A stretch of 64,000 nucleotides of DNA, from assembly GCF_014199985.1 (NCBI RefSeq), contig NZ_JACHOS010000004.1, positions 299,970 through 363,969 on the forward strand, written 5' to 3'. This document shows, one piece after another, positions 35,309-44,668 of the stretch. A model generated the notes under the pieces. That model saw nothing but the letters and a program-made list of their open reading frames with translations, was not told the origin of the DNA and searched no databases. Position numbers and translations under genes: made by a program. The stretch comes from Methylorubrum rhodesianum (lineage in GTDB: Bacteria > Pseudomonadota > Alphaproteobacteria > Rhizobiales > Beijerinckiaceae). Within the stretch, counting starts at the first letter, position 1. Every line of letters begins with the position of its first letter.

Positions 35309-36406
35309 ATGGGCTTCAAATGCGGCATCGTCGGCCTGCCGAACGTCGGCAAGTCGACCCTCTTCAACGCGCTGACGCAGACCGCCGCGGCCCAAGCCGC
35401 GAACTACCCGTTCTGCACCATCGAGCCGAATGTCGGCGAGGTGGCGGTGCCCGATCCGCGCCTCGACGAGCTGGCCAAGATCGCCTCCTCGAAGGAGATC
35501 ATCCCGACGCGGCTGACCTTCGTCGACATCGCCGGCCTCGTGCGCGGTGCATCGAAAGGCGAGGGCCTCGGCAACCAGTTCCTTGCCAATATCCGCGAGG
35601 TCGATGCGATCGCCCACGTGGTACGCTGCTTCGAGGACGGCGACGTCACCCATGTCGAGGGCAAGGTCGATCCGATCGCCGATATCGAGACGATCGAGAC
35701 GGAGCTGATGCTGGCCGATCTCGACAGCCTGGAGAAGCGGGTCGTTGCCCTGGAGAAGCGCGCCAAGGGCTCCGACAAGGAGGCCAAGGAGTTTTTGGAC
35801 CTCGTCAACCGCGCCCTGCCGCTCCTGCGCGACGGCAAGCCGGCCCGGCTCGTGGAGCGCAAGCCCGAGGAGGAGCGGCTGTTCCAGCAGCTCGGCCTGA
35901 TGACGGCCAAGCCCGTGCTCTACGTCTGCAATGTCGACGAGGGCGACGCCGACAAGGGCAACGCCAAGTCGCAGGCGGTGTTCGACCGGGCGAAGGCGGA
36001 GGGCGCGGTCGCCGTCGTCGTCTCGGCCAAGATCGAGAGCGAGATCGCGGTGATGCCGCCGGCCGACCAGACCGAGTTCCTGGAAGCCGTGGGCCTGACC
36101 GAGCCCGGCCTCAACCGGGTGATCCGCGCCGGCTACGACCTGCTCGGCCTCGTGACCTACTTCACCGTCGGCCCGAAGGAGGCCCGCGCCTGGACCATCA
36201 CCAAGGGGACGCGCGCCCCGGCGGCGGCAGGCGTGATCCACACCGACTTCGAGAAGGGCTTCATCCGCGCCGAGACCATCGCCTTCAAGGACTATACGGC
36301 GCTGAACGGCGAGGCCGGCGCCCGCGACGCCGGGAAGCTGCGGTTGGAGGGCAAGGACTACGTGGTGCAGGACGGCGACGTGCTGCACTTCCGCTTCGCC
36401 AACTGA
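35309..36406 (+). CDS. ychF: Redox-regulated ATPase YchF
   Basis: YchF is an Obg-family P-loop protein that hydrolyses ATP rather than GTP and associates with ribosomes. It has 365 residues. The P-loop is [15 protein letters not shown]. The switch/G3 region is [25 protein letters not shown], and the NKxD equivalent is altered (YVCNVDEGD), as expected for ATP preference. The C-terminal TGS domain includes [44 protein letters not shown]. It follows pth and precedes nfi by 12 bp. Confidence 0.96.
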   Translation: MGFKCGIVGLPNVGKSTLFNALTQTAAAQAANYPFCTIEPNVGEVAVPDPRLDELAKIASSKEIIPTRLTFVDIAGLVRGASKGEGLGNQFLANIREVDAIAHVVRCFEDGDVTHVEGKVDPIADIETIETELMLADLDSLEKRVVALEKRAKGSDKEAKEFLDLVNRALPLLRDGKPARLVERKPEEERLFQQLGLMTAKPVLYVCNVDEGDADKGNAKSQAVFDRAKAEGAVAVVVSAKIESEIAVMPPADQTEFLEAVGLTEPGLNRVIRAGYDLLGLVTYFTVGPKEARAWTITKGTRAPAAAGVIHTDFEKGFIRAETIAFKDYTALNGEAGARDAGKLRLEGKDYVVQDGDVLHFRFAN

Positions 36407-36418
36407 CGAGGACCGGGC

Positions 36419-37081
36419 ATGGAGCTTCACCCGCGCCATGCCTGGGACCTGACGCCGGCCGAGGCCGTCGCGCTCCAGCGCCGGCTTCGCACCGAGATCG
36501 TGGCCGATCGGCCGATCGATCTCGGCGCGGTGCGGCTGGTGGCCGGCGTCGATGTCAGCGTGAAGAACGAGCGTTCCCGCGCGGCCGTCGTCGTCGTGAC
36601 CTTTCCGGGGTTCCTGCTCGTCGAGACGGCAGTGGCCCAGCGGCCAACGCCCTTCCCCTACATTCCCGGCCTTCTCAGCTTCCGCGAAGGGCCGGTTCTC
36701 GAAGAAGCGTTCGGGCGCCTGCGGGCGGAGCCGGACGTCTTCCTGTTCGACGGCATGGGCACCGCCCATCCCCGCCGCATCGGCATCGCCAGCCATATGG
36801 GCCTGTGGCTGCAGCGCCCGACCATCGGCGTCGGCAAGACCCGGCTCGTCGGCACCAATGCGCCGCTCTCCGAGGAGAAGGGTGCGCACGTTCCCCTGAT
36901 CGACCGCGGCGAGACCGTCGGCGCCGTGGTCCGTACGCGCACGGCCACACTCCCGCTTTTCATCTCGCCGGGCCACCTCGCCGACATCCCGAGCGCGGTC
37001 GAATTGGTGCTGGCCTGCTCGCCGAAATACCGCCTGCCGGAGCCGATCCGGCTCGCGCACAGGACGGCGGGCGATTTTTGA
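36419..37081 (+). CDS. nfi: Endonuclease V (deoxyinosine 3'-endonuclease)
   Basis: This repair nuclease nicks DNA or RNA next to deaminated adenine (inosine). It has 220 residues. Catalytic acids are D45 in VAGVDVSV, E90 in PYIPGLLSFREGP and D111 in FLFDGMGTAHPRRIG. The wedge motif PYIPG is at 80-84. GVGKTRLVG and LPLFISPGHLADI complete the fold. It starts 12 bp after ychF and is probably co-transcribed. Confidence 0.93.
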   Translation: MELHPRHAWDLTPAEAVALQRRLRTEIVADRPIDLGAVRLVAGVDVSVKNERSRAAVVVVTFPGFLLVETAVAQRPTPFPYIPGLLSFREGPVLEEAFGRLRAEPDVFLFDGMGTAHPRRIGIASHMGLWLQRPTIGVGKTRLVGTNAPLSEEKGAHVPLIDRGETVGAVVRTRTATLPLFISPGHLADIPSAVELVLACSPKYRLPEPIRLAHRTAGDF

Positions 37082-37107
37082 TCGACCGACTTTGGTAACC
37101 TCGACGC

Positions 37108-37240
37108 TCCTCATGCTGAGTCGCAGAGCGGAAGCTCGGCTTCGAAGCACGCCGGAACGGTCGAGTCCGTGACGCCCCTTTGCTGGGAGAAGCGTCGCGG
37201 CGTGCTTCGAGGCTGCTGACGCAGCGCCTCAGCATGAGGA
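37108..37240. repeat. Long imperfect palindrome between nfi and polA
   Basis: The outer arms are TCCTCATGCTGAG (37108-37120) and its exact complement ending at 37240. Inner arms around GGCTTCGAAGCACGCCG and CGGCGTGCTTCGAGGC pair in the same register, so the 133 bp can fold into one long imperfect hairpin. It sits between two convergent genes. The look is that of a REP/MITE-like intergenic element, and it may also end transcription in both directions. Confidence 0.7.
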
Positions 37241-37290
37241 CTGTCGTGTCATACCGGTTCCGGTTGATCGCTTCAGTTTTTGCCCGACAC

Positions 37291-37325
37291 CGTCATCGCG
37301 AGGCGAAGCCGAAGCGATCCAGCGG
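37291..37325. repeat. Interspersed repeat of the CGTCATnGCGAGGCGAAGCC type
   Basis: The segment CGTCATCGCGAGGCGAAGCC and the following GAAGCGATCCAGCGG match a short dispersed element found in many copies between genes in Methylobacterium and related genera (from memory). Only one copy is in this window. It lies 39 bp from the polA stop. Confidence 0.6.
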
Positions 37326-37363
37326 AGACCGTATCAGCCGTGACAGCGCAGCCGAACCGGCGG

Positions 37364-40300
37364 TCAGTGCGCCTCTTCCCAGTTCCCCGCCGCCCGCGCC
37401 TCGACCACCAGCGGCACGCTGAGTGACAGGGCAGGCGCCGGCGCCTCCTCCATTACGCGCGCGATCACCGGGATCGTCGCCTCCACCTCGTCGTCCGGCA
37501 CCTCGAACACCAGTTCGTCGTGCACCTGCAGCAGCATCCGCGCGGTGAGCTTCTGCGCGTCGAGCGCGTCCTCCATCCGCGTCATGGCGCGGCGGATGAT
37601 GTCGGCGGCAGTGCCCTGGATCGGTGCGTTGATGGCTTGGCGTTCCACGCTCGCCCGCTCGGACGGATTGTTCGAGCGGATCTGCGGATAGTGGCAGACG
37701 CGCCCGAACAGGGTCGTGACGTAGCCCTTCTCGCGGCAAGAGCGCTTGGTGGTGTCGATGTAGTCGCGAATGCCGGGAAACCGCTCGAAATACTGCTTGA
37801 TGAAGGCGGACGCCTCCTCGCGGCCGATGCCGAGGCGGTCGGCCAGACCGAAGGCCGAGATGCCGTAGATGATACCGAAATTGATGGTCTTGGCGCGCCG
37901 CCGGAGGTCGCCGGTCATCTGGTCGAGCGGCACGCCGAACATCGCGGAGGCGGTCGCCGCGTGAATGTCGAGTCCCTGCTCGAACGCTTCGCGCAGTTGC
38001 GGGATGTCGGCGATGTGGGCGAGCAGGCGCAGCTCGATCTGGCTGTAATCCGCCGAGATCAGCTTCTTGCCCTCGGGCGCGACGAAGGCGCGGCGGATGC
38101 GCCGCCCTTCCTCGGTGCGGATCGGGATGTTCTGCAGGTTCGGGTCCGAGGAGGAGAGCCGGCCGGTCGTCGTGGCCGCGAGCGCGAACGAGGTGTGGAC
38201 GCGGTTGGTCCCCCGGTCGGCATGCTCCTGCAGCGAGTCGGTGTAGGTCGATTTCAGCTTGGAGAGCTGGCGCCAGTTAAGGATCTTCTTCGGCAGGTCG
38301 TGGCCGGCCTGAGCCAGCTCTTCGAGCAACGTCGCGGGCGTGGCCCACTGGCCGGACGGCGTCTTCTTGGCGCCGGGCAGGCCCATCTTGCCGAACAGCA
38401 CGTCGCCGATCTGCTTCGGCGATGAGACCTGGAATTTCTCGCCTGCGTCCTCCTGGATCTCCTCTTCGAGGCGCGCCAGGATCTGCGAAAAGTCGCCGGA
38501 GAGGCGGCTCAGCATGTTGCGGTCGATGGCGATGCCCGCCCGCTCCATCCGCGCCAGCACCGGCACGAGCGGACGCTCCAGGGTCTCGTAGACGGTCACC
38601 CGGTGCTCGGCGACGAGGCGCGGCTTCATCATCCGCCACAGGCGCAGGGTCACGTCGGCGTCCTCCGCCGCGTAGGCCGTCGCCTTGTCGATCGCGACGC
38701 GATCGAAGGTGACCTTGTTGCGCCCGGTGCCGGCGACGTCGGCGAAGGTGATCGGCTGGTGGCCGAGATGGCGGCGGGCGAGTTCGTCCATGCCGTGCCC
38801 GCCCTTGCCGGCATCGAGCACGTAGGAGATCAGCATCGTGTCGTCGAAGGGCGCCACGTCGATGCCGTAGCGGTGCAGCACCGAGAGGTCGTATTTCAGG
38901 TTCTGCCCAACCTTGAGCGTGCCGGGATCCTCCAGCAGCGGCTTCAGCAGCTTCAGGGCCGTGTCGAAATCGATCTGGCCGGGCTGCTTGTCGGAATCGT
39001 CCGCGCCCGCGCCGCCGTTGCCGAACAGGTCGCCGCCCTTCACCTCGGGCTTCACATGGGCGAGCGGGATGTAGGCGGCGCGCCCCGGCGCGGTAGCGAG
39101 CGAGACGCCGACGAGCCCGGCCTTGGCCGCGTCGAGCGCGTCGGTCTCGGTATCGACCGCGATTACGCCGGCCTCGTAGCTCTCGGCGATCCAGGCCTCC
39201 AACTGCTCGACCGTGGAGATCGTTTCGTAGGCCGCCGTGTCGAACGGCTTGACCGCCTCCGCGGCGCGGGCCGCCACGAGCGTGGCCGGCGTTGGCTCGG
39301 TCGGCGCGCGCTTTCTCGCCGGCGCCTGATCCGGCAGGCCGAGATCAGCGAAGGGATCGGCTTCATCAACCTCGGGCGGGGCCGCGCCGTCCGTTCGCTC
39401 CGGGGCGGCCTCGGTCTCGGGGTCGACCGGCACGGCGTCGCCGAAGAACGGCACGGCATCGCTGCCGCCGGCGGCGTTGGTGTAGGCGTGGGGCTGTGCG
39501 CCCGGCAACAGCGCCGGATCGGGCTTCACGGCCTCCGGATCGACGTGCAGCATCTGTGCGATGCGCCGCGTGAGCGTATTGAACTCCATGGCCTTGAGAA
39601 AGCCGACGAGCTTCTCCGGATCGGGCTGCGGCACGCCCAGTTCGTCGAGCGGCACAGGTACCGGTACCTTCTCCTCAAGCGCGACGAGGCGACGCGAGAG
39701 TTTCGCCTGATCGACGTTGGCGAGCAGTGTCTCCCGGCGCTTGGGCTGCTTGATTTCGGCGGCACGCTCCAGAAGCTGGGCCAGGCTGCCGTACTCCTTG
39801 ATCAGGGCGGCGGCCGTCTTCAGGCCGATGCCGGGCACACCCGGCACGTTGTCGGAGGTGTCGCCGATCAGCGCCAGCGCGTCGCCGATCTGCTCCGGAG
39901 TCAGCCCCTCCCACTTGGCAATGATCGCCTCGCGGTCGAGGTTGCGCTCGGGCCGGTAGCCGGGCTTGCCCTTGGCGCCGGACTCGAAATCGTAGAACCG
40001 GATCTTGTCGGAGACGAGCTGCATCAGGTCCTTGTCGGAGGACACGATGATGACCTCGGCACCCCGCGCCTCGGCTTGGCGCGCGTAGGTCGCGATCAGG
40101 TCGTCGGCCTCGTAGCGCTCCAGCTCCACCGCGTGCAGTCCGAAGGCGCGCACCGCGTCGCGCATCAGCGGCATCTGGCGCTTGAGGTCGTCGGGCGCGT
40201 CGGGCCGATGGCCCTTGTAGTCCGGGAACAGCTCCTTACGGAACGAGCCCTCGGACTTGTCGAAGACGATGCCGAGATGGGTCGGCTTCACCCCCGCCGC

Positions 40301-40507
40301 GCCGTCCTGAAGGAACTGGGCGATCTTGGTGCAGAACAGGCGTACCGCACCCGTCGGCAGTCCGTCGGAGGGCCGCGTGTTGTACTTTTGGTCCTGATTG
40401 ATCGACTGGAAGTACGCTCGGAAAATGAAGGACGAGCCGTCGACGAGGATCACCCGGTCCTCGGCGCCGACGGGCTTGTCCGGTTGCGGTTGGGTCTCAG
40501 CGGTCAT
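37364..40507 (-). CDS. polA: DNA polymerase I
   Basis: PolA processes Okazaki fragments and fills repair gaps. It has 1047 residues, longer than the usual 930. The 5'-3' exonuclease domain begins with RVILVDGSSFIFRAYF and contains YEADDLIATYA and IIVSSDKDLMQLV. The 3'-5' exonuclease domain has VIAVDTETDALDA and LKVGQNLKYDLSVL. The polymerase domain has LISADYSQIELRLLAHI, RRAKTINFGIIYGISAFGLA and LQVHDELVFEVP. The extra length is a Pro/Ala/Asp-rich linker between the exonuclease domains (about residues 355-440). The ATG at 40507 is used. Confidence 0.96.
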   Translation of the reverse strand: MTAETQPQPDKPVGAEDRVILVDGSSFIFRAYFQSINQDQKYNTRPSDGLPTGAVRLFCTKIAQFLQDGAAGVKPTHLGIVFDKSEGSFRKELFPDYKGHRPDAPDDLKRQMPLMRDAVRAFGLHAVELERYEADDLIATYARQAEARGAEVIIVSSDKDLMQLVSDKIRFYDFESGAKGKPGYRPERNLDREAIIAKWEGLTPEQIGDALALIGDTSDNVPGVPGIGLKTAAALIKEYGSLAQLLERAAEIKQPKRRETLLANVDQAKLSRRLVALEEKVPVPVPLDELGVPQPDPEKLVGFLKAMEFNTLTRRIAQMLHVDPEAVKPDPALLPGAQPHAYTNAAGGSDAVPFFGDAVPVDPETEAAPERTDGAAPPEVDEADPFADLGLPDQAPARKRAPTEPTPATLVAARAAEAVKPFDTAAYETISTVEQLEAWIAESYEAGVIAVDTETDALDAAKAGLVGVSLATAPGRAAYIPLAHVKPEVKGGDLFGNGGAGADDSDKQPGQIDFDTALKLLKPLLEDPGTLKVGQNLKYDLSVLHRYGIDVAPFDDTMLISYVLDAGKGGHGMDELARRHLGHQPITFADVAGTGRNKVTFDRVAIDKATAYAAEDADVTLRLWRMMKPRLVAEHRVTVYETLERPLVPVLARMERAGIAIDRNMLSRLSGDFSQILARLEEEIQEDAGEKFQVSSPKQIGDVLFGKMGLPGAKKTPSGQWATPATLLEELAQAGHDLPKKILNWRQLSKLKSTYTDSLQEHADRGTNRVHTSFALAATTTGRLSSSDPNLQNIPIRTEEGRRIRRAFVAPEGKKLISADYSQIELRLLAHIADIPQLREAFEQGLDIHAATASAMFGVPLDQMTGDLRRRAKTINFGIIYGISAFGLADRLGIGREEASAFIKQYFERFPGIRDYIDTTKRSCREKGYVTTLFGRVCHYPQIRSNNPSERASVERQAINAPIQGTAADIIRRAMTRMEDALDAQKLTARMLLQVHDELVFEVPDDEVEATIPVIARVMEEAPAPALSLSVPLVVEARAAGNWEEAH

Positions 40508-40988
40508 CGGTCGAACAGCCATCGGCGAGCGGAGACCCGGAGGCGGGCCGCGCCGATCCATAGAGCATTTTCGCCAGCTCGGGACATCGCCCCGATGCCG
40601 GGAAATGCCGCAGATCCCCGGCTTCTCCCCTCGCCAGCGAGGAACGTCCTGCAGCTCCGAGGCGGACACGCCGCCTCAAGCCGGAAAGGAATTTCGGAAA
40701 GATCACCCATGTGCGTTCGTGCACAATGCAATCTTACAACGGCGCACATGCGGGAAACCTATGCCAGAAAACGATTTTTTCGTGGGCGCCCGATGTCGCT
40801 GCATGAAACTTCCATGCCAAATCAGTCATTTTGAAATATATCGATGATGCAGTGCGACAAATTAGGTATTGTCCAAAGATCAGACGAACACAGATCTTGC
40901 CCATCGAAGTCGGCGGCGGGCCCGCCTCAGCCAGTTTCAGACGAGGCTCCGCGCAGTGCTGCCGATTGTGACAGATAGAGGTACGATC
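40508..40988. other. Intergenic region upstream of polA and a secreted-protein gene
   Basis: This 481-bp spacer is markedly AT-richer from about 40690 to 40890 than the rest of the window. It holds the promoters of the divergent polA and the plus-strand secreted-protein gene. No tRNA or terminator is visible, and no small gene has convincing support. Confidence 0.45.
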
Positions 40989-41321
40989 ATGACGAACCGC
41001 ACCAAGATCGCCACGGCTCTTGCCTTTGCTTTCGGCCTGGCCGCGACCCCTGGCCTCGCGCAGAGCCTGCCGTCCGACAGCGCCAGCTACAATCGTGACG
41101 GCACCCTCAATGTCTGGGGCGCGCATATCGATCCGGCGGGTGTGCGCGGCGGCCTCATCGGCGGCGTCGGCAACGTGGTCGGCGGCGTGACCAACACGGC
41201 AGGCACTCTCGTCGGCGGTACGCTCGGCGCAGCCGGAAACGTGGTGGGTGGCACCGTCGGCGCTGCGGACGACATCGTGACCGGCTCGGTCCGCCGCCCG
41301 GCCGGATACACCGCCTATTGA
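40989..41321 (+). CDS. Small secreted glycine/valine-rich repeat protein
   Basis: The 110-residue protein has a signal peptide (IATALAFAFGLAATPGLAQS). The mature part opens with LPSDSASYNRDGTLNVWGAHIDP. It then has at least three copies of a roughly 11-residue Gly/Val/Thr repeat (LIGGVGNVVGGVTNT, TLVGGTLGAAGNVVGG, TVGAADDIVTG), ending in RRPAGYTAY. No family is recognised. AGAGG lies 7-11 bp upstream of the ATG, and a perfect hairpin terminator follows. The monocistronic layout suggests a well-expressed periplasmic or surface protein. Confidence 0.7.
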   Translation: MTNRTKIATALAFAFGLAATPGLAQSLPSDSASYNRDGTLNVWGAHIDPAGVRGGLIGGVGNVVGGVTNTAGTLVGGTLGAAGNVVGGTVGAADDIVTGSVRRPAGYTAY

Positions 41322-42024
41322 GCCCATCCTGCGAGGCTACAGCGTCAGGGGAACGGCGAGACCTCGCCGTTCCCTCTCGCATATTTTCCATTGGTAGGCA
41401 GTGGCGGACACCAAACGACGTTCGTCGTCGCGCCCTCATCATCATCCATCCGGGAAATCTCCGTCTTCGGCGCGTTGAAGCGCGTCCTGGGACGACGAGA
41501 ATGGTGATGGGCACAGGCCCAGTCGTCACTGCGCTCATTGCCCTATAAGAGGCCTCACTCCTCTGTTCGAGCCGGCAAAGTCGGTTCACGCCACACATCT
41601 CGGGCCGTCGTCCTGCTTGCCGCCTTGCCGCGAAGCGACGCGTAGGCGAAGGGACCACCCGGCCTGCTGAAAGGCACCGGGACGAGCATTCGCGGGCGCC
41701 TGTTAAGGCCGGATCCGTCCATGCTCCGGACGAGGTTTGCTGCCGCAACCGGTGCTAGCCCCACGTCCCCCCCCGAAGGCCGGGACGCTGACCGTCCTAC
41801 CTGAGCCCACCCATCACCAGCACGGCGCCAAGAAGGGCAAGAGCAGAACGCCTCTTTGAAGGCGGGCGGCTTTGTCCTCCGCCCCGAGAAAACGGCGCGC
41901 GCGTGCTGGACGAGGAACCATTCCGGCGCGCTCGTCGCCAGCGATAGCGGCTCCTTCAGCGTTGACGACCTCGTCCCCGTCGACGACCCGTGCCGGCCCA
42001 AGAAGCGAGGCGAGTGGACCGCCG
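41322..42024. other. Long non-coding stretch between a secreted protein and YihY genes
   Basis: Apart from the terminator at 41349-41374, the 703 bp hold nothing I can assign. Several open frames of 60-130 codons exist on both strands, but they are arginine/proline-rich, lack ribosome-binding sites and overlap each other. A plus-strand frame at 41856-42134 looks marginally protein-like in its first 55 codons only. This may be decayed coding DNA. Confidence 0.4.
41349..41374 (+). terminator. Hairpin terminator after the glycine-rich secreted protein
   Basis: A perfect 12-bp inverted repeat (GGGAACGGCGAG with CTCGCCGTTCCC, only 2 nt between arms, so the effective loop is larger) lies 28 bp past the stop. 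TCTCGCATATTTT follows. Confidence 0.65.
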
Positions 42025-43203
42025 TCAGGCGGCGGCCCCCACCGTGTCCGCCATGCGCGCGTCGCGGGTCCCAAGTGGCTTCGGCTCGCCGACGGTCGTA
42101 TCCTTGGCGGTCTGATGCTCGAGTTCGGCGTTGAGCTGTGCGCCGAGCAGCACGATCGTGGTCGAGAGCCAGATCCAGGTCATGAAGCCGATGGCGGCGC
42201 CGAGCGAGCCGTAGGTCTTGTCGTAGCTCCCGAAATTCGAGACGTACCACGAGAACAGCAGCGAGCCGGCAAGCCATAGGAACGCGGCGGCCGTGCCGCC
42301 CGGCGTCACCCAGCGCCAGCGCGGCGCGTCTCGGCTCGGGCCGTAGCGGTAGAGCACCGCGAGCATCAGGATCACCACGACGAACAGCACCGGCCATCGC
42401 AGCAGCGCCAGCCACCACGCATCGCCGGACAGCCCCAGGAACTGGATCGCCACCGGCACCGCGACGATGCCGGCAAGCGCGAGCACGATGAAGAGCAGCG
42501 CACCGGCGGTGAACGCGAGCGAGACGAGATTGAGCTTGAAGAAGCCGCGTCGCTCGCGCTCGTTGTAGACGAGGTTGAGCGCGTCGAAGACGTGTTTCAC
42601 GCCGCCATTGGCACTCCAGACCGACAGCGCGATGCCGACCAACGCGGTGAGGCCGAGCGTCGTATCACCCTTCTCGGTCAGCCGTTTGACCTGCTCCGAG
42701 ACGATATCGACGCCGCCGGACGGCAGGACGCCGCGCAGCGCGTCGATCTGTTGGTTGATGGTCGAGACGTCGGCAATGAGCCCGTAGACGGAGACCAGGG
42801 CCGCGATGGCCGGAAAGATCGCCAGAAGCACGAAGAAGGTCACACCCGCCGACACCAGGGTGAGGCGGTTCTCGCCGATATCGTGATAGGTCCGCTTGAG
42901 GACGTCCTTCCAACCCGCGGCCGGCACCTCGGTCGGCCGGTCGGCGGAACGGCCGCGGTCGCGTTCGGTCTGGGCGACCCGGTGGGCGTCGTCACCCTCG
43001 TGCGAGGGCGATTCCTGCCGCGCCGAATCTCCCGTGGTCTCATCGCGCGTCCGTGGTCGCCCTGCGCCCGCGGCAGGCCGGCGCGGGAGCGCGACCATTC
43101 CGAGGAGCGCCGCCGCCAGCGCCATCGTCCAGAGAGTCGAATGGCGAGGGTCGCCGGCTGAACCCTCGGCAGCCTGGGGAACAGCTCGGTTGTTTGTAGA
43201 CAT
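42025..43203 (-). CDS. YihY/UPF0761-family inner-membrane protein
   Basis: The 392-residue protein has a hydrophilic N-terminal region of about 110 residues (one weak helix, TMALAAALLGMVAL, then a charged linker). A YihY domain with six helices follows: VLKRTYHDIGENRLTLVSAGVTFFVLLAIFPAIAALVSVYGL, LGLTALVGIALSVWSANGGVKHVFDALNLVYNERERRGF, and the conserved GSLGAAIGFMTWIWLSTTIVLLGAQLNAELEHQ near the end. Once mis-named ribonuclease BN, the family is now regarded as a membrane protein of uncertain function. The ATG at 43203 is used. Confidence 0.88.
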   Translation of the reverse strand: MSTNNRAVPQAAEGSAGDPRHSTLWTMALAAALLGMVALPRRPAAGAGRPRTRDETTGDSARQESPSHEGDDAHRVAQTERDRGRSADRPTEVPAAGWKDVLKRTYHDIGENRLTLVSAGVTFFVLLAIFPAIAALVSVYGLIADVSTINQQIDALRGVLPSGGVDIVSEQVKRLTEKGDTTLGLTALVGIALSVWSANGGVKHVFDALNLVYNERERRGFFKLNLVSLAFTAGALLFIVLALAGIVAVPVAIQFLGLSGDAWWLALLRWPVLFVVVILMLAVLYRYGPSRDAPRWRWVTPGGTAAAFLWLAGSLLFSWYVSNFGSYDKTYGSLGAAIGFMTWIWLSTTIVLLGAQLNAELEHQTAKDTTVGEPKPLGTRDARMADTVGAAA

Positions 43204-43425
43204 CGAGAGATCGGCTCCGTCCGCCGCTGCGACGGCGGCGCTGATCTGCAACCCTCAGGCCCGACTTTGGGTTCACACCGACGTGAGCGCCTCCGGGAAG
43301 AAGCGTATTCACGCCAAGCACCCTAAAAAATCCACATATGCGCCAAGTTTTCGCCGGAACTGTTAAGATCGGCTTCAGTTGACAGCGCATCGGTCGAACG
43401 CGACCACCCGCTTCAGGAGCCGTCG

Positions 43426-44139
43426 ATGCTCTCGACCCCGCCCCGCTCCGGACGTCGCTTCGCGCTCGTCCTGGCCTCCTCCGCCTTCATCCTCTCCACC
43501 GTCGCCGGCGTACACGCTCAGGAAGGGGGCCTCGGCGGCCTGTTCCAGCAACTCTTCGCTCCGCGGCAAGCGGCGCCGGCGCCGGCGCCGATCGTGCCCG
43601 CTTACGGCGGCGGCGAGGTGAACGAGCGTTACCGCTGGCGGCGGCACCGCAGCGCGTCGGAACGGAGCCGCCCGAAGGTGCGCTACGCGGCCCTGCCGAA
43701 GGCGGCCCTGCCCAAGGACGGGGGCGACGGGATCAGCGGCAAGCAGCCGGTCGACTCGAAGGCAATCGCCGCTAATCCGACCGGGGCCCTCCTGCGCGAC
43801 GAGACGCTGCGGCCGGGCGACATCGTCGTGATGCCGAGCGGTCCCAAAGTTTTCATGGGGCGCCATGATCGCGGACGTGGTGCGAAGGCCGCGCGCCACC
43901 GGATGAGCGATTTCGAGGATGTGAAGCAGTCACGCACGGTCGATGCGAAAACCCGTCGCCAACTGATGGCGATGATGCTGCCCCATGGTGCCATGCCGGC
44001 CGATGAAGCTCGGAAGGTGCTCGCCAAAGCACGCCGCCTCGCGCCACGGGATGCGATCGAGCCGCTCGACCGGCAGGCCCAAGCCGAGCTGAAACCGGCC
44101 CCGGCTCGCATCATCAGCCCGTGGCAAACCGCCCGTTAA
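43426..44139 (+). CDS. Secreted basic protein, unknown function
   Basis: The 237-residue protein has a signal peptide (RFALVLASSAFILSTVAGVHAQE) followed by a Pro/Ala and basic region (FAPRQAAPAPAPIVPAYGGGEVNERYRWRRHRSASERSRPK). The C-terminal part contains PTGALLRDETLRPGDIVVMPSGPKVFMGR and SDFEDVKQSRTVDAKTRRQLMAMM, which look constrained. I do not recognise a named family. CAGGAGC sits 5-9 bp before the ATG. It stands alone, divergent from the YihY gene. Confidence 0.68.
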   Translation: MLSTPPRSGRRFALVLASSAFILSTVAGVHAQEGGLGGLFQQLFAPRQAAPAPAPIVPAYGGGEVNERYRWRRHRSASERSRPKVRYAALPKAALPKDGGDGISGKQPVDSKAIAANPTGALLRDETLRPGDIVVMPSGPKVFMGRHDRGRGAKAARHRMSDFEDVKQSRTVDAKTRRQLMAMMLPHGAMPADEARKVLAKARRLAPRDAIEPLDRQAQAELKPAPARIISPWQTAR

Positions 44140-44364
44140 GGCTCGGACGAACACACGCCTGGACGCGCGCTCTCGGACTGCTGAGACAGATCGGACCGGC
44201 GCGTGCAGCTCGATGCGCGACTGCCGGCCCATGCCAAGGAGCATCGACGCACGCGGGGAAGCGGCAAGTCCAGGCAAACGCTTGTCGAAGGATTTTGTCT
44301 CGTTGAACCCTACGCGGCCAGCACCCTCATCCGGGCTGCGGCTAACGCGGTGAACGAGATATGA

Positions 44365-44440
44365 TGGTGGAGCCTAACGGGATCGAACCGATGACCTCTT
44401 CCATGCCATGGAAGCGCTCTCCCAGCTGAGCTAAGGCCCC
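44365..44440 (-). tRNA. tRNA-Ala (GGC)
   Basis: The minus strand gives a 76-nt cloverleaf with acceptor GGGGCCT / AGGCTCC, D-arm AGCTCAGCTGGGAGAGC, anticodon stem CTTCC/GGAAG around loop ATGGCAT (anticodon GGC), T-loop GGTTCGATCCC and an encoded CCA end. Confidence 0.95.
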
Positions 44441-44668
44441 ATCATTTCTGCCGCAACCGGTTTCGGTCTCTGGCCTCGCCGGCGGTGCTGAGTGCGTCGG
44501 CGATGAGCGGTTCTATAAGCAGAGGATTGGCGGGACTCAACCCCTTTTTCGAGCTTCGGCCGAAATTTTGAGCCGCCTCTCCATCCAGCCCATCCCCCTC
44601 GCTGGCGCAGACCGCCGAAGCGGCCGGCGGCCTGAATCTTTGACTCGAGCGGCGCCGCGCTGACTGCG

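Noticed and set aside
38603..40834. Open frame of about 740 codons antisense to polA
   Set aside because: Low-complexity translation without recognisable family, explained by the third-position GC of polA.
41856..42134. Plus-strand frame of about 92 codons in the gap after the secreted repeat protein
   Set aside because: No ribosome-binding site, its second half overlaps the YihY gene antisense and becomes Arg/Pro-rich, and no family match.
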